From positions 13,829,464 through 13,893,463 of the forward strand of contig NC_134958.1 in the NCBI RefSeq assembly GCF_965638725.1: a DNA stretch of 64,000 nucleotides, read 5' to 3'. Positions 54,886 to 64,000 of this stretch are shown one piece after another. A model generated the notes under the pieces. The model saw nothing but the letters and a program-made list of their open reading frames with translations, had not been told where the DNA came from and did no database searches. The translations under genes were made by a program, and so were the position numbers. The first letter of the stretch is position 1; the number at the start of each line of letters is the position of its first letter. This DNA is from Aptenodytes patagonicus. Its lineage: Eukaryota; Chordata; Aves; Sphenisciformes; Spheniscidae.

Positions 54886-57800
54886 TCACTCCAGCCCCTG
54901 GGCGCTCCGCTCCCGCTCCTGCTCTGCCGCTCGCCTGCGGCTCCCGCTTTTAAAAAATCCAAGCTGTAGAGATTAAAGAGAAACAGAAGAAAACCCCACC
55001 ATTACTTCAGCTGATTGCTGGGAAGAGTCTTTCTTTTAGCGGGATATTGCCAGGAAGTTTAGACCCTGAATATAATACGGAAGCGGAAAGAGGTTAGAGG
55101 AGCTTTTTGCAATTCCCAGCGGTGCCGCGGGGCTCGTGGGGCTGTGGACATGGAGCTGGGAGGCCAGGGGATCCCTCCATGCATGGGGGTCTCCACTGAG
55201 CCCTCAATGGGCGCGGCTTAAGGGCTGCTCACCTTCCAGAGCGCGAGGACGAGCAGGGCCAGGAGCAGGAGACCTCCTAATGTGCTCCCCAGGATGATCC
55301 AGATGGGAATCTGCGACTCCTCTGGCTTGGAGATTTCAAACGTTATCTGCAAGGAAAGAGCATCAAAATACACTGCTGCCGCTGGGTGCAAGAGCCGGGC
55401 GGGCAGGGGATGGGAGGGGGGACGGCACGATGGTGGGGATGCTGAGCATCCCCTCCCTTCAGGAGGACGCTGGAGCTGCTGGGGAGGATGCCCACCCCAT
55501 GCACCAGTGACTTGGCTCAGGTTTTCCCTGCGCAGTCTGGTGGTGCTGGGACCGGAGCTGCCCGGCTCCGACCACAGCTGCACCGAGCTGCCCTGGGCTC
55601 TGCGGAGCCGGGTGCCAAAGGCGGGTCGCTCCAGCCCTTCTGCTGGCCGCAGGGTTTTTCCCACTGGGGTCAGAGCAGGGTGTTGCAGCATCCCCAAAGC
55701 TGCCAGGTCCATGTGTGACTGTCCTGCCCTGGGGGCTCACCTGGCGGCTCGGGTCCTCCTCGCGGAAGACGAAGGGGCTCCCAAAGCGTCGCTGGAGAGC
55801 GGCGTTCGTGGTAAGCTTCAGTGACTTGAACTTCAGCTGCGCAAAGAGATGCTGGACATGAGCACCAGTGGTGGGAGAGGACCCAGTGCCCCAACTGGGT
55901 GCCCACCACGGCTTTGCTCACCAACACAGCTTTGCATCTGTGCTGGGGATGCTGTGTGCTGCACCCATGGGGGAGGACGATGCAGGTCAAGTAGTGAGTG
56001 TGGTTAAATTACAGCAAAAAGGACTGCTTGGGATTAAATTCCCCACGATGAGGTGCTGTGCGGGATGTTGGATGCACACACCAATAGAATAAGCAGGATT
56101 TGAAAACAAAAGTCACCCTTCACATGCCCAGGCTCCCTGGGAGGGAAGGCAATTACAGGAGAGAAAAAAAACACTTTTTCATGGTGTGAGGGCTCCTTTG
56201 GGGAATCTCTTCTCAAAAGCCACGTGCTTGCTTTGGGAGGACTTACTGCTTTCAGAGACTTCATCCACAGATTGCCACGCAAGTGCAAGTTCATCTCCTC
56301 GTTGGGGGCTAATTTCACATTGCAGTCAATGGAAACGACATCGGAGTTGCTATGGTTCTGCAAGGGGAGAAGTTTGTGGTGTGGGAGCATCGCTGCCGAG
56401 AAGGGGATTAAAAAAAACCCTGGGCTTTTTCCCTGGCACACATTGAGGGGAGTGAGATCCAAACCCCGGCAGAGGGGCCACGCACCCATCCTCCCCTGTG
56501 GCCACGGGGCATCCCTATCCCGGGGGCTTTGTCCCTGGTTTGGTGGCTGCCTGGGGTGGCTTAGCACGGGGCCAGGATCAGGGCCGTGAAGGCACGTACC
56601 AGGTGGGGGATGCGGGAGAGGTCCTCCTCGGTGGGCGTCCTCCGGTAGTCAGTGGTGTTTCCCCATATGTTGCAGGTTGCGTTCTCCTGTGGGAGAAGCC
56701 GATGGGCTCCGAGCATGGGGACAGGGACCATGGTGGCCACCTCCCCGCGTCCTGCCCCGTGCTTGGCACCCATCCTGGTGGAAGTGGGGGGACCCCAGCA
56801 CCCCCCGGGCTTTGCTGGTGCTGGCGGCTGAGCTGGGATCACTGTCGGATGCGGCTGCCACCGCTTGCACCGTGGGGCTGGAGGAAGTCCCAGCCCAAAA
56901 GGAGTCCCGCATCCTACTTTAATTAATTCCTGTGTTTTGTGTCTCTCCCCCAGGAAAAATCAGCCTGGCAGAGCGCCCCATCCAGGATGCCAGCCACATG
57001 CGCTGGGGTGTCGCAGGTGACGTGGGGACTTTGCCAGAGCTGGCAATACAAAACGCCCCCATTGAGGCCAGATCCATCCGTAAACACGCTGTCTCCTGTG
57101 CTGGGCTCTTTCCATCACTGGCACGTGAGTCTCGCACGGCTGCAGGGGCAGTGGGAGGCTCAGGATGCCCCAGGGTCTGCTCCCAGCCCTCTCACCACTT
57201 TTATGGTTGCTCAGGGCTGCAGATCACCCCAGGCACAGCTAATGCTTTCAAGACTCTCAAGAATTCATTGCATACTGGAGGGAGGTCTAGCTCAGAGAAA
57301 TATTTGGACTAAACCCTTGGCCGCTACCATTTTCCATGTTTCCAGCCAAGCAAATGTGAAAGGGAGAAGCCCAAGCACGAGCCAAGACCGTCCGTGCAGG
57401 TGTGAGCATGGTGGGGGTTGCAAAAGGATGGGGTGACCCGCTGTGGGGTGTCTCCATCCCCACCCCTGCTGCAGAAAGGACCCGCACGTGCTTAATGGGG
57501 ATGAAAACCCCTCCTACCTGGTCCACCACAAATTCGGTCAGGAGCAGGAGGCGGTTGCCTCCCCGGGTGGCCACGGGGACAGTGAGCTTGATGGTCACCC
57601 CCTCCACGGGGAAGAAGCCCAGGTTCTGCAGCTGCGAGGGCAGAGGACAGAGATGTGCCCAGGGTGCTGGCATCCCGCAGGATGGGGACGAACAGGGTGA
57701 CCGTGGCACATCCCACCTCCGGGATGGTGCTGGGGGATCCCTCAGCTGGTTTAAAACCCCCTCCTTACCTTGAAGGTGCAATGAAAGGGGGGGCCGATGC

Positions 57801-60800
57801 TGTCGTATCTCTCCAGGGAGCTGTTCGACCTGATTTCATAATAGTCCAGGCTCGATGTCCTGTTGTGACGAAGGAGGACAAGTCACGAGGAGGGCTCGGA
57901 GCAAACAGAGCACGAAGCAGCCCCATGCTCAGCTGCCCCCAGCAGCAGGCTGGGCTGCCCCAGCCCCTCCACAGGCAGATTCCCCAAGGAGAGGACTTTT
58001 GGTTTGTCTGGCCCTATTTTGGATGGAAACCATTGCCTGGCTCTACCTCATGCAGAAAATGATGGGGGATTTTCATGCTATTCTGCTTCTGCAGTATTTT
58101 CCCTTTCTTTGTAGAATTTTTCTCGCCTTTTTATTATAACAGAGACATCCAAGGCCCTGGCTGGCGGTTTGAATGTCACGTATAAATCTGGGGAAGTAAA
58201 TCATTTCTGTTTCACAGCTGGAGAGGAGGAAAAGGAGCCAGGATGATCCGACGGGTGCCTGTGGGAGCCCGGCTGGGAGCACCTGCGATGGGACACACGC
58301 TCGCAGGTGTCACAACACAGGGCATGTGGCCCAAAACCCCAAAACCTCTTTAAAATTATTCCCCCTTTTTTCCCCCCTAAGGTGCCCAAATTTGAACGTT
58401 TTGTGCTGTTATTTTTCCTCCAAGTTCTCCCTCCTCTTGTAAGGGCAATTCTGATATTTGTTAAATTGAAAATCCCTCTGCTCCCCATAAATTGTAAGTA
58501 TTAAAGTGGTTTTATCTTCAGTGCCCCACTGCCTCTAGTGTAAAAAAAATAAAATGACTGAAGGTCTTAAAAATCTGTTAAGAATTACAGCAAGCAGTGC
58601 CAGGGAAAGTGCTTCTGGGGTCCATGTTTTTTCTTATAATCAGGTTAATAAATTATCATCTGTGCCTTAGCTCCCTGCTCTCCTTGGACCGAGGACGCTC
58701 TCTGCTTTAGTTACTGTTGATGCCCAAACCCTTCCACACACGTCCCTCAGCTGAGCTTCTGGTGAGATTATTTTTAGTGGGATGGCTACCGGCCCAGACA
58801 CTGGCTAGTAACGCGTTATGAAAATTACTACCTACAATAAGTACTTTTTCCCCTTAAAAAAAATTGCCCTCACACCTATTTAATAAGACTTGTGCTTTTA
58901 AACATTATGAAAACACAGCACCTCGTTGCTTCTTGCTGTTGATTTTTATGAGGACCCACTGAGCGTGATGTGCAGCACCAAGGAATCATTGCAGAGTGAT
59001 TTTATGGTTCCTTCAGCCCCTTTTCTAAACCAAAACCAAATTCTGCAAATTAAAGCCAAATTTGCACTGGGCTCTGTTTGAACGCAGCTCCCATGGGGCC
59101 AGCACTGGTTTTCTCGAAGGACACCCTGCAAGCCGTGTCCCCCCAAAAGCTGTGTCCCCTCCCAAAACACACACCTGGTGAAGAGCAGGTCAGCTTCGTA
59201 CTTCAGGTGAAAATTCAGGTGGGCGAAGTTGTCCTCCTTGGTGCTCTCCTTCTCCTCGCTGTCGCTGAAACAGCAGTGGGGCAAGCGGGGGGTGAGGTGG
59301 GAGCCGGCTCCCCTCTGATTTTTTTGGGGGGAGTCATAAGGAAACAGGTGGGGAAGGGCTGAACTTTTGCTTTTTGGCCAAAGTGTAACGAGAAGCAATT
59401 TTATTCTGTAGACTTTATTAGCCCAAAGCCATAAAAGTAGATCATTTGGAGAGCGGTTTCCCACCCAGCAGCCTTAAAGTGGTGCAGCAGCCCCAGCAGA
59501 GCGAATCCTCGGCTGCTCTCTGCCACCACAATTGATGAAAATGAAAAAAAACCCTACTGAGATTTCAGTTGGCTGTCAGAAAACTTCACCTGTGCAGGGC
59601 AAGTGAGCGAGGAGAATTTTGTAAAGCTGTTAGGAGATATTTTTCCTGGGAGTGTTTGCAGTTGTGAAGGTGGGTAAGAAAGCAGCAGTGGCTGAGACCC
59701 TTTCTGCTCAGTGCAGAGCCTGGCAGCAGCTGCACAGCCTCCACAGATACAGAAAAATGATGGATATAAATATACAGATAAATAAAAATAGCCTAGTTTG
59801 TGAACACAGGGCTGCACACTCCGTAATAACCCATGGCAATCAGGTTTCCTTGTGGTTATACCCTGAGTAAAGCCTCCAGCATCACCTGTGGCTATGGAAG
59901 AAGGAAACCCGACGCAAGCAGGTAACGTCCCATCGACCTCGCAAACACGTGCAAGGGAGAAAGCAACCATTAACCTGTTGGCGATCAAGTAGATCTCCAT
60001 GCTTTGAAGGAAAATCGACTTGCTGAATTCAAAATCCAGGCGAAAAGCTACCTGCGGAGATTAGAAACAGATTGGAGAAAACATTATGGGGAAAAAAAAC
60101 CCCGAGTGTTGGCCAGGAGCATTGCGGGGGCTCTGTGGGTGAGAGCATCCCCCGATCCCACTGGGAGATGCTTCCGGGCTTGGGCAGAGCCTTGGCTTTC
60201 CAGGGAGAGAAGAGGCCACGCCAGGGATTTGCAGGATTTGCTCTCAGCCCCGCACACTGCATTTTTTTGCTCTGAGATTGGAGAAGCAAGCAGCCCCCCT
60301 CTGGAAAAGAAACCCTCCGGGGGACCTGTAGCGAGAGGCCGCTCACTCCCATCTGCGGCACGGGGTCGGCTGGAGGGGGAAGGCAGCCGGAGAGAGGCCA
60401 ACAACAATAAAATGTGATAAATGTCACATCTGCAAGAGCTGTGGCAATGACCTCAAACTGTCTGGGACTGCACAGCTGAGTATAATATTAAAGCTCCTGC
60501 TGCTCTCGGGCCAAATTTCCATTTCCAGCTTGTCTTTGTTTTGGCAGGACCTGGACTACCTGATGCCACGCAGATGCATTCTCAGCCCCCGTAGGTCATG
60601 GGGAGTTGGGCTGCTGCACTCTCGTGTACAGCCACAGGCATCTGGGAGGGCTTTTCTGGGAGCTTTAAAGCCTAGCGAGGTGCCTGGAGCTCATCCGTCA
60701 TTATCAAGCTTCAGACAAGGAAAGGCTTCAGACGGATACGGCAGTTGGAAAGATTTTATCTTTAGATCCCACTTGTATTGGCCCCTTTTCCCATGGGGGT

Positions 60801-63435
60801 GCAGGATGGGCAGGTGGGATTTCACACGGAGCCCTGGTGACTGCAGAGAGCGGCATCTCCTCGCTTTTCCTTCCCCACGTTAACGCTGCATATAATGTTT
60901 GCAAAGGGTTTTATGGCATATAAAAAATGGTGCTCGCTGGACCTGAGCTTATGCCCAGTGCTGGGACCTGCTGTGAGCTGCGGTTCGGAGGATGCCACCA
61001 GCCTGAGGAGGCTTGAGCAGGCTCAGAGGAGGGTCCAGAGGGACCCTGGATGTTCAGAGCAAGGAAAACTTCTCAGACAGGGAAGGGTGCCTCATCCTGT
61101 GAGGAAGGAGCTCAGGGAAGTGGTTTGAAGCCAACATTAAATTGCTCCAAAGGACGGGAGTCAAATTCTTTGACTCGGAGGAGCTGGGTTTGATTTTGGT
61201 GTTCTCCTAGCATCAAGGCAGTGTCCTAACCATCCTGGCTCCCCTAACGCGCCTTTCAAACACCAGCAATGAACAGAGAAAGGGAAGAAACCAAATGTTT
61301 ATCTTTAAAAATCCTATTCAAAGCCACCCAGCCCGAAGACGGATGGATGTGGCCCTGTGGCCATGCCGGGGGCAGAGGGCTCCTGTCCCGCGGGCGAAGC
61401 CTCACTTGGACAGGAGGGAATAGCTTTACCTTGGCCTTGGCTCGGAAAAACGGGTAGCTCACGTTGCACACTTTCTTGTTGGGGTGCTTGTCTTCAGTCA
61501 TGCAGTCGATGTTGATGTCCGTGTCGTCCTAAAATGGGACGCAACATGTCCATGACACTGGGCATAAGCCCCATGACCTGGCTCTTTAGGAAAGCAGCAA
61601 ACACACCCACGGGGCTCAAAACAGGCTTTACGTTTGGAAAAAATAACCAAACAAACCAACCAACCCCCCTGCTTGCTGCCAGCTGGGAATCCTTCCCATG
61701 CAGCTGAATTTCTAGGGCGATTCCTGGAGGAGGGCATTTCTAGCAAGTGGCTTCCAGCTTTCTGATTTAAATCCTCTTTAGAAATTTAACTACAGCGGTG
61801 CGTGAATGAACCCGATTATTCTTGGCACTATAATTGGGAAGAAGAATATTCTTCTGTGATGAGGAGTCACAGGGAAGCATCAAGAGATAACATGAGCTAT
61901 TATTCTGCGTGGCCACCGGCTAAGCAGTAATATTTAATTTCCTCATCTCAACAATTACATTCCTGCTGCTTGAACACCTTCCAGCTCACCAGCCAGCTGG
62001 GGAAGCTCTTGCCCATCGCAAAGCCCAAGCACAGGCTGGGGTGGGATGGGACACTGACCCTGATCTGCCTCCTCTGCTGCCAAGCTGTGGTAACCCTACA
62101 AGAGGTTGTAGCCTGGTTGTATGCAGGTGTGCATCCCCACCATGAGACGATGAGCTATTCTAGTTTTTGGCCCTGTGTTAGACCGCAAGGGTCTCGGTTC
62201 AAGCTGCTGCCACCGGGCAAGTCCTACCCAGGAGCTGAAACATCCCAGCACCAGCTGCAGGGAAAACGCCTTGACAGCCATCAGCAATGGCCTGGAGCTT
62301 TCTCCCACTCATCTGTTGAGATGATGGGCTTTCTGGGGCCACACCTACTTTTTGTTTGGGCCTCTGTATAGCCTCTGACACAAACATCCGTCCCCTCTGG
62401 TTGGCAGTTTGCTTATTTATAAGGAGCAGCAGCCAGGAACCCATTAGCAGTGATGCTTCTATAACCAGCTACAAGTATTTCCTGCAACCACTGCTGCATG
62501 GTGCTTTCTGTTACTGAGCATCGTAGGATTTCCCCCCCTCACTTAATTTGGAGTAATCTCTCAGAAGATGCATTTTTCTTACTTTGTGGGCAACGTGCCC
62601 CACAATTTTCCCTTGGCACGGCTTGTAGAAAAACAAATGCAGGACATGGGATCTGCGGGTGGCTATGAAGTCATTGGGGGGATGAGAGAGGGCTCAGCAG
62701 CATCAGCATATTTCCCAGCCTCGCTGGGAAAAGGGAGGAGTCGCACCGAGAGCAAGCGAGTGGTGGGGGCGAAATATTGGGGAGGGTGGGAGTGGATGGG
62801 GCACGATGGGCTCATCCAGGGGACAGCCGTAGAGAAGTGGCATTGCCTGGCTCGATGCTGAGCTGTGACCGCATTCCCGTTATCAGCCCATACTTCCAGG
62901 AGTTATATCTCAGCTGCAAAAATTCATCCCTGACGGGAACTTGGCCATGTGCATCAAGTATTTTTAAACTACTGGAGTAGAAAAATAAAGAGGGAAATAA
63001 TTTCATCTGCATTTGACCTGTTTTCAAGCTCTTAAAATTCAAACATTTTTGTATTTCCAAAATAGAGAGCTGAAAGGGCCTCAAGTGCTTAGAAACTAAG
63101 CCCATAAACATGTCTGATTTATGAGGGATGGAGACATTTTTGGGCTCTGGTTTAGGACACGGTTTTCTCATCCGGCTGGGATTAGAAGTGCCTCTGGAAA
63201 GCCCTGGATCTCCCCCGGCAGCCTCACCTTGGGGATCAAGCTGGCGAACTGGAGGTTTCTGGAGAAGGAGATGTTGAGGACCGTGCTGTAGGCATTTTCG
63301 CCTCGGTTCTCCAGCGCTGCCTCCACGGCCACCCTCCTCCTGCTGCTCTCGATGACGAAGACAGAGGCGTCGAAGGAGAGGGTGAAGGCTGAGCAGTCCG
63401 GCGGTGCCCTCCGCAGAGTCCACCGGCAGTAATCC
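54886..63435 (-). CDS. ITGA11: ITGA11, integrin alpha-11 (3' part of gene, last eleven coding exons)
   Basis: Integrin alpha-11 pairs with beta-1 as a fibrillar-collagen receptor on mesenchymal cells. Exons in transcript order are 63435-63228, 61528-61430, 60051-59975, 59264-59175, 57859-57769, 57631-57518, 56686-56600, 56357-56247, 55836-55741, 55346-55233 and 54963-54886, with stop TGA at 54888-54886. All phases agree. They encode the membrane-proximal leg (calf) domains, with VAVEAALENRGENAYSTVLN, VCNVSYPFFRAKAK, FRLDFEFSKSIFL, HLKYEADLLFTR, CNIWGNTTDYR and FREEDPSRQ. Next come one transmembrane helix (IPIWIILGSTLGGLLLLALL) and a cytoplasmic tail starting LGFFKSGSRRR. The tail motif GFFKS and the neighbouring CLN6-FEM1B context identify alpha-11 over alpha-10. 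The roughly 800 N-terminal residues, including the propeller and I domain, lie beyond the right edge. Introns hold an old CR1 and a SINE fragment near 61.0-61.2 kb. Confidence 0.95.
61005..61127 (+). mobile_element. Degraded CR1 fragment in an ITGA11 intron
   Basis: Short blocks match the 3' part of CR1 ORF2 as present at about 13840-13920, for example CTCAGAGGAGGGTCCAGAGG and ATCCTGTGAGGAAGGAGCTC, in the same order. It is far more diverged than the copy in PIAS1, so it is an older insertion. Confidence 0.5.
61146..61243 (-). mobile_element. Ancient tRNA-derived SINE fragment
   Basis: On the minus strand an A-box-like GGTTAGGACACTGCC is followed about 30 bases later by a B-box-like AAATCAAACCC and then GCTCCTCCGAGTCAAAG. 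This layout is that of old amniote tRNA-derived SINEs (MIR-like). It cannot be a working tRNA gene because no acceptor stem closes around it. The exact family is not determined. Confidence 0.5.
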
Positions 63436-64000
63436 CTGCAAGAGGAGGGCAGCGGTGAAGGCAAGAGCTACCTGCAGCACCATGCCAAGACCTAGCCCCA
63501 CGAATTTTATGTGCACGGTGCATAGGATAGTGCAAGGAAATCCCTGATCTCCTTCTGTCATGCTGCGCTGCTACGGAAAGAGGAATCACAAATTCCTCCC
63601 ATGGACCACCATTTTGCTCGCGACTTTTGGCTAATGGTGCCTAGCTTTCTCAGACCCAGTTAGGAGCTCTTAATACAGCTGGGACGTAAGGAAAAAATAG
63701 ATCCCATACCATTAGCAAAGGGTAAAGCTGGCATTTAGTTTCAGCCCGGCTGAGATCTACCTCCCACAAACTCTGACACAAGTTTACTGGCACAAACTCT
63801 GCTCTGGCAGCAGTCTTTCATAGACTTGACAGGTGTCTGGGCATTTATTTTCTTTATGCAAAATAAAAAAGGAAAGGAAAATGTAGGACGGTGCCACCTT
63901 CAGAGCCACCTTCTGCCTCTAACGGCGGGGCAGCCAGGGTGCCGGTTTGAAGGAATAGCTCTATTCCAACAAGTCATCTCAAAAGTGGTTTTCTCAGCAG
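63436..64000 (-). other. ITGA11: ITGA11 intron at the right edge
   Basis: Sequence upstream of the first visible ITGA11 exon. No further exon with acceptable splice sites and integrin similarity was found. Confidence 0.5.

Noticed and set aside
61146-61243. Possible tRNA gene
   Set aside because: Box-like motifs are present, but no complementary acceptor stem or plausible cloverleaf. It fits a SINE fragment better.

Overview
The window is vertebrate nuclear DNA, almost certainly from a bird. It holds five protein-coding genes with GT-AG introns. Their order and orientation (PIAS1 +, CALML4 -, CLN6 -, FEM1B +, ITGA11 -) match the human 15q23 block, which corresponds to a part of avian chromosome 10 (recalled, not searched). 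Compact introns, a nearly full-length CR1 LINE as the main interspersed repeat, and GC-rich gene starts all point to a bird. I cannot name the species.

Layout. Positions 1-21435 hold the last eight coding exons and long 3' UTR of PIAS1, a SUMO E3 ligase; one of its introns carries a 4.5-kb CR1 element (9751-14305). A tail-to-tail gap follows. CALML4 (24025-30685, minus) is rebuilt from five coding exons, the first being only the ATG, and gives 153 aa. CLN6 (32810-40717, minus) is complete with seven coding exons, 317 aa, starting in a CpG-rich region. A 2.9-kb head-to-head gap separates CLN6 from FEM1B (43617-48154, plus), complete in two coding exons, 627 aa, with a 3' UTR reaching at least 49.6 kb. 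A convergent gap with CA/TG microsatellites and a degenerate tandem duplication (52.6-53.1 kb) precedes ITGA11 (minus), whose last eleven coding exons lie at 54886-63435; the rest of that gene is beyond the right edge.

Functions. The genes are a conserved syntenic block, not an operon. They act separately in SUMO ligation and STAT signalling (PIAS1), unconventional myosin light-chain function (CALML4), ER export of lysosomal enzymes (CLN6), CUL2 ubiquitin-ligase substrate recognition (FEM1B) and collagen adhesion (ITGA11). I found no RNA genes, CRISPR arrays or novel multi-gene system. The more interesting items are the CR1 copy with an uninterrupted 633-codon reverse-transcriptase frame flanked by an exact 15-bp tandem repeat, the degenerate EF-hands of CALML4 and its ATG-only first coding exon, an old SINE/CR1 pair in an ITGA11 intron, and the microsatellite-linked duplication. 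All exon boundaries were read by eye from splice sites, reading frame and recalled family sequences; nothing was aligned by computer.
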